NCBI GenBank assembly: GCA_014896635.1
Contig: JADBKA010000220.1
Coordinates: forward strand, 1 to 7,993
DNA: 7,993 nt
Origin: Ktedonobacteraceae bacterium
GTDB lineage: Bacteria; Chloroflexota; Ktedonobacteria; Ktedonobacterales; Ktedonobacteraceae
Direction: 5' to 3'
In this document: positions 1-6,761 of the stretch, one piece after another
How the letters are laid out: each line of letters opens with the position of its first letter
Numbering within the stretch: position 1 is the stretch's first letter
Notes under the pieces: model-generated
What the model was told of the DNA's origin: nothing
The model's database searches: none
The model's input: only the letters and a program-made list of their open reading frames with translations
Translations under genes and position numbers: made by a program

Positions 1-1774
1 TTTGCATAACGCCGTGTTTCTGGGATATCCCTCAGCCACGGGTGGATCTCCGCAAGAGTTGTGAAGGCTTCAGCCCGCTGTATCTCGTGTCCCGTGCTCA
101 ACCGGTCGAGCACTCCTGTCAATTCGGCCTGCGCCTCAGCCCACAACGCAGCGCCCCAGAGGGCGTTTCCGCGCCGCACACGCAGGTCAAGCGCCAGTTG
201 CGGCTGTCCAGTCTGCTCGGCAAAATCAATCGCGCGCTCCAGCAAGGATGCTTCCTCACGATGGGCGCCGGCCTGCCGAGCACGCTGTGCAGCATGGATG
301 AGATGGTCGGTAGCAACAACCAGTTCGCCGGCCTGGGCATAATGATAGGCCAGCACTTCCGGCGGACATCCTGCCGGTCTCTGCTCCCATGCCAGAGCAA
401 CCTGCCGGTGCAGCGCCCGCCGCCTCACTGCACTCAGCTCGGCCTCGACCACCTCGCGGATAAGATCGTGTGCGAACTGATAGGTCTCCCCGGCCTCAAT
501 GAGCAGGCGAGCCTGGCAGGCCACATCCACTGCCGTGAGCACTTCCTGTTCCGGTCGCGCCGCCACCGCTACCAGCACCTCAGCCGGGATGGCCCGCCCT
601 ATCACGGCTGCAACCCGCAGCAGTTCTCCGACCGCTTCAGGCAGCGCCGCGATACGCTGACGGATGGTCTGCCGCACATCCCAGGGGAGCACCGGCGCTC
701 CCTTATCAAGGCTGAGTGCTCCCACCTGCACTCCTCGCGCGCAACTGATCAAAAAGAACGGTATTCCGCCCGCTCGTTCAAGAACACGCTCGATGACGGT
801 CTCTCCGCTCTCCAGGCTTTCTGCCAGGACGGCTCTGAGCAACTCCCTCGCTTCCTCGTCTGCCAGTGGGCCGGGTTCGATCTGCCTGACCTTCCCTTCG
901 CGGGCAAGCTCGGAGAGGAAGGCGGAGAGCGGATCTTGTAGAGAGACCTCGGTGATGCGATATGCGCCCACGACCCGCAGCAAAGGAAGGGTACGGATGA
1001 GTGTCAGGAGCAGATCGAGAGCATCAGCACTGGCCCATTGTAAGTCATCAAGGACCAGCAAGGTGCCGGCAGGGCCAGCAATCACTGTCAGATAGCGGGC
1101 AACCGCAGCGAACAGGAGTCGGCGCTCCTGCTCTGGCGATACCTGCACAGTAGGGAGAGGAAGCAGTCCTTGCTCTGCTAATTCTGGTAACAAACGGGCC
1201 AGCCAGGCGCAGTCCTGTAGATCGGCCCGCAGCGACTCCTGCGGTTGGGAACGCATTCTTGTCTCCAGCGCCTCAAGCAATGGAGCGTAGAAGCCCTGGC
1301 CTTCTCGCCGCGTACAACTGCCCTCCAGCACAGTCCAGCCCATCTCGCGGGCGCGCAGGGCAGCTTCCTGGAGAAGCCGTGTTTTGCCTATACCGGGTTC
1401 ACCGGCCAGCAGGAACACCGGCGCTCCCAGGCCCTCCAGCAATCGCTGTACCTGTGCAGCTCCTCTTTGCGACCTGCTATAGGAAAGAGCATATCCTGAG
1501 GAGGGGACGCGCCATCCAGCGGGCCGGGAGGGACTCTACGCCCGGCGCTTGCTGCTTTGCTGAAGGTGATCTGTTCGTGATGCGTGAGATGGAGCGCCTG
1601 CGCAAGTAGTTCAACGGTTCCTCTGTAGGGCGTCCGGCGTATCCCACGCTCCAGATCGCTGATTCCTCGTGCGCTCATGCCTGCCCGCGCGGCCAGTTCT
1701 TCCTGAGTCAGCCCGGCGGCGGTGCGGTAGGATCTCAAGAGCTTGCCGAAGGAGTGAGGTGGGTCGTCTGCCAT
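1..1774 (-). pseudogene. HTH (XRE) + AAA ATPase transcriptional regulator, frameshifted and partial
   Basis: This is a multidomain regulator whose 3' end lies beyond the left edge. The first 106 codons (1774 down to 1457) begin MADDPPHSFGKLLRSYR and carry a Cro/CI-type HTH at residues 10-64 (LTQEELAARAGMSARGISDLE). After codon 106 the frame shifts by one. From 1454 another frame stays open for 484 codons to the edge, with Walker A GEPGIGKT (1380-1403), Walker B LLVLDD (Asp pair at 1044-1049) and a helical, probably TPR-like or winged-helix tail. A G restored between 1457 and 1456 would read EELAQVQRLLEG, a natural lead into an AAA_16 domain. The start is chosen because AGAGAGG lies 11 nt upstream and the HTH begins ten residues in. 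Families of this design are one-component regulators. It is divergent from the oxidase at 2182 and may have controlled it. The gene is either a recent pseudogene or carries a sequencing error; the 484 clean codons downstream fit both. Confidence 0.85.
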
Positions 1775-1826
1775 TGTTGACCATACCTCTCTTTGCTGGT
1801 GAGAGCGCACTACGGTTTTGTTCCCT

Positions 1827-1835
1827 ATTGTATCA
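1827..1835 (-). promoter_or_regulatory. Candidate extended -10 promoter element for the HTH-AAA regulator
   Basis: On the minus strand this reads TGATACAAT, a full extended -10 (TGn followed by TACAAT, five of six to consensus). It would start transcription near 1820 and give a leader of about 45 nt before the start codon at 1774. No convincing -35 is seen, which is tolerated at extended -10 promoters. The call rests on motif and position only. Confidence 0.4.
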
Positions 1836-1978
1836 CAGCCATCAAGAGAGCACTGCGTGGGAAAGTGTGTGGGCGAGTGCGTGGATTGCTCATGGTCAAA
1901 GGAGACGAAATCGGCCATACTCTTTAACAGAAGAGCAAGGGTCGCCCCCAGAGGTGGGAACTTAGGAGAAAGGGAGGT

Positions 1979-2002
1979 CCAGGAGGGCGCAGGCCCTCCT
2001 GG
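1979..2002. repeat. Perfect 10-bp hairpin (REP-like)
   Basis: The arms CCAGGAGGGC and GCCCTCCTGG pair perfectly around a GCAG loop. No T-run follows on either strand, so an intrinsic terminator is not well supported. It is more likely a dispersed palindromic intergenic element or a transcript-stabilising stem. Its G/C-rich flank runs on as GCGGGGGCCGGGGGG towards the next repeat. Confidence 0.7.
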
Positions 2003-2018
2003 CGGGGGCCGGGGGGTG

Positions 2019-2093
2019 CTTTCAAGTAGAGGTTTTTGGAGCGCCAGGGGATGTCGGGCCAGCCAGGGCGCTCGCAAGGGGGATGCCTCTACT
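2019..2093. repeat. Imperfect inverted repeat, relative of the 4565-4827 element
   Basis: AGTAGAGG (2025-2032) and GAGCGCC (2039-2045) are mirrored by GGCGCTC (2067-2073) and CCTCTACT (2086-2093), so the segment can fold into an interrupted stem. The left arm CTTTCAAGTAGAGGTTTTTG (2019-2038) matches the minus-strand reading of the right arm of the larger element (4784-4804), which has CTTTCAAG, three variable bases and AGGTTTTTGG. GCCAGGG follows in both. This supports a dispersed repeat family with several copies in the window. No target-site duplication was recognised. Confidence 0.6.
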
Positions 2094-2181
2094 ATATACG
2101 GCTGCGCCTCCAACAGGATTTGTGGGCGCTTCCTATTCCCAAAGAGTCCATTGAAAAAATATTAACGAGAAGGAAAGAAAG

Positions 2182-3612
2182 ATGAAAATAACAAGTCAGA
2201 ACTCTCTACTGGAAGAGACGGCGGTAGCAGAGTTCAAGGCGCAATTGCGCGGAACGCTTTTGCGCGAGGGAGACACCGGGTATGATGCCGCTCGCGCTCT
2301 CTGGAATGGGATGATCGACAAGCGACCGGCATTGATCGCTCGCTGCACCGGGACAGCCGATGTAATCGCCTGTGTCAATTTCGCACGGACTCACGGGATA
2401 GACCTGGCAATTCGCAGCGGTGGTCACAACGTCGCCGGCAATGCCCTGTGCGATGGGGGGCTGGTCATAGATCTCTCACAGATGCGCGGAGTCCGGGTGG
2501 CCCCCCTTGCGCGCATTGCCCGCATCCAGCCTGGCATTACCCTGGGGGACTTCGACCACGAAACGCAGGTTTTCGGCCTGGCGACTCCCCTGGGTATGGT
2601 CTCAGAGACAGGCGTCGCCGGGCTGACGCTCGGTGGCGGGGTTGGCTGGCTCTCGCGCAAGTATGGATTGTCCTGCGACAACCTGCTCTCGGCAGACATT
2701 GTGACAGCCGATGGTCAGCTTGTTACTGCAAGTCCGCAAAAGCACGCAGATCTCTTCTGGGGTATACGGGGAGGGAGTGGGAACTTCGGTGTTGTGACCT
2801 CGTTCACCTTCCAGTTGCATCCGGTTGGCCCTACCGTTCTGGCAGGAATGGCGCTCTATCCGATGGAACAGGCCCGCGAGGTTCTGCACTTTTATCGCGC
2901 TTTTGCTGCTGCAGCGCCCAATGAACTCACGACGGCCACGCTACTCAGAATTGCGCCACCTGCCCCGTTTCTACCGCGACACGTCCACAGGAAGCCGGTG
3001 GTCGCTATAGCCGTCTGCTACAGAGGTTCGCTTGAGGAAGGAGAGCGGGTATTATACCCACTCCTGAACTTTGGCACACCAGTAGCAAAGACGATCAGCC
3101 CGATACCCTACGTCAACTTCCAGAAAATGCTGGATAGCGCATCACCCGACGGGCTGCACTACTATGCCAGATCGGATTACCTGCCTGAACTCAGCGATGC
3201 GTCCATCGAGACGATGATTCACTACGCACATCGGCTGACTTCCCCGCTCACGGCTATTCTCATGGTCCAGCTTGGAGGGGCCGTCAGCCGTATAGATGAG
3301 CATGCGACAGCCGCAAGCAACCGCAATGCCGCGTTCATCCTCAATATGCAGGCTTTGTGGCAGCCGCAGGACGAGCCATCCCCGCATATCCAGTGGACCC
3401 GCGAGTTCTCGTCAGCCATGCGCCCATTCTCGACGGGAGGCACCTATGTGAACATGATGAGTCCTGACGAGAGCGAGGAGCGAGTCGCCGCAGCCTACGG
3501 CAGCAACTATGAGCGGCTGGCGGCGCTCAAGAGCAAGTACGATCCGACCAACCTGTTCAGTGTCAACCATAATATCAAACCTCTAAGAGGCTCTGATAGA
3601 TCGTTTTCATAG
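2182..3612 (+). CDS. FAD-binding oxidoreductase, berberine bridge enzyme (BBE) type
   Basis: This 476-residue flavoprotein oxidase has the two-part PCMH FAD-binding domain followed by the C-terminal BBE segment. Visible motifs are RSGGHN at 78-83 with His82, LGGGVGWLSRKYGLSCDN at about 150-167 with Cys165, LFWGIRGGSGNFGVVTSF at 191-208, and the terminal NLFSVNHNIKP at 457-467. In the family, the equivalent His and Cys attach FAD at its 8-alpha and C6 positions, so bicovalent flavin is expected. The length is normal. The start follows AAGGA by 7 nt. Such enzymes oxidise sugars, alkaloid-like or polyketide alcohols with O2; the substrate here cannot be read from sequence. No signal peptide is seen, so it is probably cytoplasmic. 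It is followed 69 bp later by the SDR gene and is likely co-transcribed with it. Confidence 0.93.
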   Translation: MKITSQNSLLEETAVAEFKAQLRGTLLREGDTGYDAARALWNGMIDKRPALIARCTGTADVIACVNFARTHGIDLAIRSGGHNVAGNALCDGGLVIDLSQMRGVRVAPLARIARIQPGITLGDFDHETQVFGLATPLGMVSETGVAGLTLGGGVGWLSRKYGLSCDNLLSADIVTADGQLVTASPQKHADLFWGIRGGSGNFGVVTSFTFQLHPVGPTVLAGMALYPMEQAREVLHFYRAFAAAAPNELTTATLLRIAPPAPFLPRHVHRKPVVAIAVCYRGSLEEGERVLYPLLNFGTPVAKTISPIPYVNFQKMLDSASPDGLHYYARSDYLPELSDASIETMIHYAHRLTSPLTAILMVQLGGAVSRIDEHATAASNRNAAFILNMQALWQPQDEPSPHIQWTREFSSAMRPFSTGGTYVNMMSPDESEERVAAAYGSNYERLAALKSKYDPTNLFSVNHNIKPLRGSDRSFS

Positions 3613-3681
3613 AATTTTAGCGATTTACATAATATGTTCTTTGCTATTCTGTAGCAAGGAATTACAGGAGGGAGATTACTC

Positions 3682-4551
3682 ATGATTCTCGTCGCTGGCG
3701 CTACCGGAACGCTCGGTAGCACCGTCACACGCATGTTGCTCGCCCAGGGCTGGCCCGTTCGCATCCTGGCCCGTCCCCACTCTCGCTACCAGGCCCTCTC
3801 TGACCTGGGTGCTCAGGTCGTGTTCGGCGACCTCAAGGAACCCGATACGCTGGATGCAGCCTGTGAAGGCGTAGATATCGTCATTACGACGGCAAGCGGG
3901 GGAGAGCGCGGTGGGGAAGATACGGTACAGGCTGTAGACTGGAAGGGCAGTTGTCACCTGATCGAGGCGGCGAAAGGCGCCGGGGTGAAGCAGTTCATCT
4001 TTGTGTCGGTGGCCTTCGCCGATGTGAAAAGTCAGGTCCCCATCTGGCAAGCGAAAGGCCAGACCGAAGAGGCGCTGCGGGAAAGTGGCCTGTCCTACAC
4101 TATTATCGCTCCTGACGGGTTTATGGATATGCTGATCCCCCTGGTTGTGGGTATGCCAGCACTGACGGACCAGCCTGTAACCCTGGTGGGAGAAGGCAGG
4201 CGCAAACACTCGTTTATCACGATTTCTGACGTGGCAGCATTCATCAGGGCTTCCATCGGGAATCCAGCAGCGCTCAATCAGCGGCTGCTGCTTGGCGGGC
4301 CGGAGCCGATTTCGTTGCGCGATGCAGTCGCCGTCTACGAACGTGTGCTTGAGCGTCCAATTCCGGTCAGAAGCGTTGCGCCGGGGGAGCCAGTGCCAGG
4401 TATCCCACAGATAGTGGCCGGGGCAATGGCAGGACTGGAGACGTTCGATTCGCCGATAGACATGACTCGCATGACCCGTACCTTCGATATACGATTGACC
4501 TCATTAGAGGAGATGGTTCGCCACAGTGTGGCAGGAAAAGAGCGTTCCTGA
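3682..4551 (+). CDS. NAD(P)-binding NmrA-like / atypical SDR family protein
   Basis: This 289-residue protein has a single Rossmann fold. The dinucleotide-binding loop GATGTLG is at residues 6-12, within MILVAGATGTLGSTVTRMLL. The second strand ends VRILARPHSR, whose arginines fit a preference for NADP(H). FVSVAFADV and WQAKGQTEEALRESGLSYTII match the central strands of the NmrA/isoflavone-reductase-like group; these often lack the classical SDR Tyr-Lys pair, and no YxxxK is visible here. It could be a reductase, an isomerase or a redox-sensing protein. AGGAGGG (3666-3672) lies 9 nt before the ATG. A weak internal promoter, TTTACA (3624-3629) with TATTCT (3645-3650), has a 15-bp spacer and is doubtful. 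Context suggests the two enzymes act in one pathway, by inference only. Confidence 0.9.
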   Translation: MILVAGATGTLGSTVTRMLLAQGWPVRILARPHSRYQALSDLGAQVVFGDLKEPDTLDAACEGVDIVITTASGGERGGEDTVQAVDWKGSCHLIEAAKGAGVKQFIFVSVAFADVKSQVPIWQAKGQTEEALRESGLSYTIIAPDGFMDMLIPLVVGMPALTDQPVTLVGEGRRKHSFITISDVAAFIRASIGNPAALNQRLLLGGPEPISLRDAVAVYERVLERPIPVRSVAPGEPVPGIPQIVAGAMAGLETFDSPIDMTRMTRTFDIRLTSLEEMVRHSVAGKERS

Positions 4552-4653
4552 TCATGCACGGAAGGCCAGGGAGTCGTACCTTACAGGTAGAGGTTTTTGG
4601 GAACCAGAGCGCTGCAAGCCTCGCCACAAGGCTCAGAAGGACACGTATATAGT

Positions 4654-4680
4654 AGGGGCGACCCTGGCGGTCGCCCTGGC
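4654..4680 (+). repeat. Conserved GGGCGACC hairpin repeat, copy 1
   Basis: GGGCGACC (4656-4663) and GGTCGCCC (4669-4676) form a perfect 8-bp stem around CTGGC. The flanks TAGGGGCGACC on the left and GGTCGCCCTGGCC on the right are also found, inverted, at 7581-7611. The right flank merges into the first minisatellite unit. Confidence 0.75.
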
Positions 4681-4785
4681 CCCGGCAGCGCCCTGGCCCC
4701 GGCAGCGCTCTGGCCCCGGCAGCGCTCTGGCCCCGGCAGCGCCCTGGCCCCGGCAGCGCTCTGGCCCCGGCAGCGCCCTGGCCCC
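4671..4785 (+). repeat. 17-bp minisatellite, about 6.8 copies
   Basis: The unit is GCGCCCTGGCCCCGGCA. Units start at 4671, 4688, 4705, 4722, 4739, 4756 and 4773, the last being 13 bases long. The first unit begins with T instead of G, and a C/T change at the fifth base gives the order C, C, T, T, C, T, C. All other positions are identical. The 17-bp length is not a multiple of three, so the array is not a protein repeat. The array starts inside the right arm of the hairpin repeat and ends in the right arm of the enclosing inverted repeat. Confidence 0.95.
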
Positions 4786-4804
4786 AAAAACCTGCGCTTG
4801 AAAG

Positions 4805-4823
4805 GGGAGCCGGTACGGCTCCC
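4805..4823. repeat. 8-bp perfect hairpin at the element's right end
   Basis: GGGAGCCG and CGGCTCCC pair around a GTA loop. It overlaps the right terminal repeat of the 4565-4827 element. It could help end transcription of the convergent genes, but it has no T-tract on either side. Confidence 0.55.
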
Positions 4824-4961
4824 TGGCGGGAGTTCTGATCACGACCTGCTTCCCACGATCCTGCCCGGCTTCCCCACACACCCCTCCCACCCAATCATGC
4901 CGGGGGATGCCCGAGGCCCTCTCCAGGAGGCAAGATCGGAGGAACCGGACGGGATCACTCC

Positions 4962-5360
4962 CTATTTCTGATCCTCAACAAGTTCGTAAGTCTGCTCAAA
5001 TATCTCACGATCTACAGGCCAGCCAGATCCCTCGTTCACCACCAGATAATCACCGGCTTTCCCTTGCATCCCATCTATCGTAAAAGGTTCCGGCATCTGC
5101 GCTGCAAAAGAGACATCAGTACGCAAATATTGAGCAAAACCGTCCTCATCTTCACATGCAACTTTGATATATCTTTCTTGCATTGTTTTCTGTCTGATCA
5201 CCCACTCTCCCTTCGCATCTTTTGCAAGATAATCTCCTGGAACAAATTGCAATATCCCCTCCGGGGCATACACCAATCCCCGGCGCTCTTCATAATCCTG
5301 AGAGGTAAGGACACGGGCTATGGTCCGAGCAATCTTCTTATATCTTTTGAATATGATCAT
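4962..5360 (-). CDS. Small protein with two PGDYG-like repeats
   Basis: This 132-residue soluble protein has no signal peptide or membrane segment. Residues 40-67 (VPGDYLAKDAKGEW...) and 101-128 (KAGDYLVVNEGSGW...) align over 28 positions without gaps. They share GDYL, a Trp ten positions after the Gly-Asp start, a Tyr near the end and a closing Val. This resembles the PGDYG domain family, whose function is unknown. The N-terminus (MIIFKRYKKIARTIARVL) is basic and probably helical. The gene starts 6 bp after the stop of the XRE-TPR regulator. Its AGGAG lies inside the last codons of that gene, 11 nt before the ATG, so the two are almost certainly one transcript and may be translationally coupled. 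It may be an effector or partner of the regulator. The family call is moderately sure; no function is proposed. Confidence 0.85.
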   Translation of the reverse strand: MIIFKRYKKIARTIARVLTSQDYEERRGLVYAPEGILQFVPGDYLAKDAKGEWVIRQKTMQERYIKVACEDEDGFAQYLRTDVSFAAQMPEPFTIDGMQGKAGDYLVVNEGSGWPVDREIFEQTYELVEDQK

Positions 5361-5366
5361 TTCTAA

Positions 5367-6572
5367 TTATACTCCTATTGCATTGATTTCTTCATGGAGA
5401 TCTCTTACTTGCTGAACATCTTCATAATCCCTCATGAGACTGCTCACGAAGCGCCTGGCACGAGTCAGGACATGCGGAGATTGTAGGGCCTGCGCTTTCA
5501 CATAGAAATCCCGACCTTCTTTCACGCTCTCCTCAACTTTTCCCAACATGCTATAGGCCTTTGCCCAATCAAAGTGTATCCATGCAGCCAGGCGATTATT
5601 CGTATCTTTTTTTATCTGTTCTTCAATCTCCTCTCGCATGGCAAGCGTTTCTTCAGGGCGACCAAGGTCAAGAAAGCCATAGCTTTTTTCTGCCAGGATA
5701 TTGCTGAGGCGATGATAAACAAAGTCTGTCCCATCCCCATAAGATTGAGGAGCTAAGTTAAGGGCAGTGTCAATTGCCTGCTCAAAACGGTAATCATCAC
5801 CAATTGATCCATACATACGTGCAAGGTATGCATGAACATAAGCAGCAACATTTTTACTTGTCTTGAAGGTGGCATCACGTGCTCTCTCACAATACTGGAG
5901 AGCTTCTTCCATATATGCGACCCAATTTAATCTATTCCCCGCCTGCCTTAACAAATATCCAGTACGGTGTAACTCTATCCCTATTGCTAACAGTGAATGG
6001 GCCATCCATGTCGGTTCATCTAATTGCTCCGCAATCTTGCTCATTTCTCGAAACGTCTGAAGAGCTTTATTATACTCTTCATATCCAATAAATATAACTC
6101 CTTCCAGATTCAGCGTTTGAGCATAGAGACGTAGAAAACGCTTCTCATTCTGAACAGTGGGAGGTTGATGCTGCTTAATGTACTCGAACAGATTATGCAG
6201 TTGCTTTACATCAGCGGCAGCGACAGGTAACGGCGATGTCCTGTACGAATCCTCGAATCTGCGGATAGAATACTCAGCAAGATCCAGAGTTTCATCAATC
6301 AATCGCTTATTTTTCGGTAATCGATGGGGAGCATAGGGATCGTATTCTGACAAACCGAATCTCCAATGTTCAATTTGAAGAATATCGCAGAGACCTCGTA
6401 ATGTGCATGTGCTGTCGATAGTCTTCTTCCCTGCTTCGACAAGCTGTACAAAACCTACACTGACACCCCTTCCACCGCTATGCCTAGGCCAGATTTCTGC
6501 GAGTTGAGCCTGCGTCATACCTAGTTTTTCACGAGCTTCTTTAATTACTTTGCCATGATGATCCCTGTGCAT
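5367..6572 (-). CDS. XRE-family regulator with TPR-like C-terminal domain
   Basis: This 401-residue cytoplasmic protein has an N-terminal HTH at about residues 8-66: MTQAQLAEIW, then a longer loop (29-36, PRHSGGRG), then recognition helix VSVGFVQLVEAG. Residues from about 85 to 395 are all-helical, with repeated TPR-like patterns such as YEEYNKALQTFREM, AYMEEALQYCERA and RPEETLAMREEIEEQI. This layout is that of regulators whose TPR domain senses a peptide or protein partner (the RNPP group, for example PlcR and Rgg, is a distant analogue). A ligand here is unknown, and no signal-peptide gene was found nearby. GGGGAG sits only 4 nt before the ATG. The gene is more A+T-rich than its neighbours, suggesting transfer. 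It leads a unit with the PGDYG gene and is divergent from the small HTH gene at 6842. A 24-bp palindrome lies 58 bp upstream, so autoregulation is likely. Confidence 0.9.
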   Translation of the reverse strand: MHRDHHGKVIKEAREKLGMTQAQLAEIWPRHSGGRGVSVGFVQLVEAGKKTIDSTCTLRGLCDILQIEHWRFGLSEYDPYAPHRLPKNKRLIDETLDLAEYSIRRFEDSYRTSPLPVAAADVKQLHNLFEYIKQHQPPTVQNEKRFLRLYAQTLNLEGVIFIGYEEYNKALQTFREMSKIAEQLDEPTWMAHSLLAIGIELHRTGYLLRQAGNRLNWVAYMEEALQYCERARDATFKTSKNVAAYVHAYLARMYGSIGDDYRFEQAIDTALNLAPQSYGDGTDFVYHRLSNILAEKSYGFLDLGRPEETLAMREEIEEQIKKDTNNRLAAWIHFDWAKAYSMLGKVEESVKEGRDFYVKAQALQSPHVLTRARRFVSSLMRDYEDVQQVRDLHEEINAIGV

Positions 6573-6613
6573 CGTACTCCCCAGGAAAAGATTTTCTCAA
6601 GAGTAGTCTACAA

Positions 6614-6641
6614 TTTTTACTCCTGAAATAACATATACCAA
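6614..6641 (-). promoter_or_regulatory. Candidate promoter of the XRE-TPR unit, overlapping the palindrome
   Basis: On the minus strand TTGGTA (6641-6636) is followed after 16 bp by TAAAAA (6619-6614). The -35 is the proximal half of the palindrome core, so a protein bound there would block or reposition polymerase. The match is only moderate (four of six at each box). Confidence 0.35.
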
Positions 6642-6653
6642 TTGGTACATGTT
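6630..6653. promoter_or_regulatory. 24-bp near-perfect palindrome, candidate operator
   Basis: The half-sites are AACATATACCAA and TTGGTACATGTT. Eleven of the twelve base pairs are symmetric, and the central 12 bp TACCAATTGGTA are perfect. It lies between divergent regulator genes, about 58 bp before the XRE-TPR start, and its size and symmetry suit an HTH dimer. The XRE-TPR protein itself is the most likely binder; the small HTH protein at 6842 is the alternative. Confidence 0.6.
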
Positions 6654-6752
6654 TACCTGCCTTTCCTGATGCAAAAACTCAAACCCTTTGGAGTATTCTA
6701 CAACTGTTAGAAAGCGTGTATGCTGTTCCTTGAACACGACTAACCCGTCAGC

Positions 6753-6761
6753 ATTATACCA
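6753..6761 (-). promoter_or_regulatory. Candidate distal extended -10 element for the XRE-TPR unit
   Basis: The minus strand reads TGGTATAAT, a perfect extended -10 (TGn plus TATAAT). Transcription from about 6746 would give a leader of about 174 nt running through the palindrome. No good -35 is seen at the expected distance. Confidence 0.4.

Larger units (their letters stand above)
1775..2181. other. Divergent intergenic region with repeats
   Basis: This 407-bp gap separates the minus-strand regulator from the plus-strand oxidase. The side near 1800-1860 carries the likely regulator promoter. The middle (1970-2095) is G-rich and holds two inverted repeats, listed separately. The last 60 bases are A-rich and end in the oxidase ribosome binding site (AAGGA at 2170-2174). 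I see no convincing plus-strand -35/-10 pair. Open frames that cross this region, including an upstream extension of the regulator, have low-complexity Pro/Gly/Arg-rich translations and are taken as non-coding. Confidence 0.6.
4565..4827. mobile_element. MITE-like element with imperfect terminal inverted repeats
   Basis: The left end GCCAGGGAGTCGTACC (4565-4580) matches the reverse complement of the right end (4812-4827) at 15 of 16 positions. Further in, 4584-4600 and 4784-4800 pair at 13 of 17, including the shared AGGTTTTTGG. Next, AACCAGAGCGCT (4602-4613) pairs with 4772-4783 at 9 of 12. The inside is non-coding and holds a hairpin repeat and a minisatellite. No transposase is encoded, so mobility would need one supplied elsewhere. 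No clear target duplication was found, so it may instead be a non-mobile dispersed repeat. Confidence 0.5.
4552..4961. other. Convergent intergenic region carrying a repeat element
   Basis: This 410-bp gap separates the SDR gene (plus) from the PGDYG gene (minus). Positions 4565-4827 form a MITE-like inverted repeat with an inner hairpin and minisatellite. The rest, 4828-4961, is C-rich at first (CTTCCCCACACACCCCTCCC) and has no structure or gene I can support. Several frames on both strands are open across the minisatellite only because its unit contains no stop codon. Confidence 0.7.

Noticed and set aside
42..941. Open plus-strand frame of 299 codons
   Set aside because: It is antisense to the clearly coding ATPase frame of the regulator and has no domain-like sequence of its own.
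1979..2002. Intrinsic terminator
   Set aside because: The stem is strong, but it has no T-run on either strand and lies between divergent genes where no transcript is expected to end.
1775..2113. Upstream extension of the HTH regulator to an ATG at 2113
   Set aside because: The added residues are low-complexity and come from the G-rich repeats; the ATG at 1774 has a ribosome binding site and starts just before the HTH.
4671..4785. CRISPR-like array
   Set aside because: The units are directly joined 17-mers without spacers, and no cas gene is present.
4526..4971. Several open frames on both strands through the minisatellite
   Set aside because: The 17-bp unit contains no stop codon in any frame, so these frames are a by-product of the repeat; none has a ribosome binding site or recognisable domain.
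6730..6760. Plus-strand promoter TTGAAC / TATACC for the small HTH gene
   Set aside because: The spacer is 19 bp and the -10 is poor; the same bases form a better extended -10 on the minus strand.
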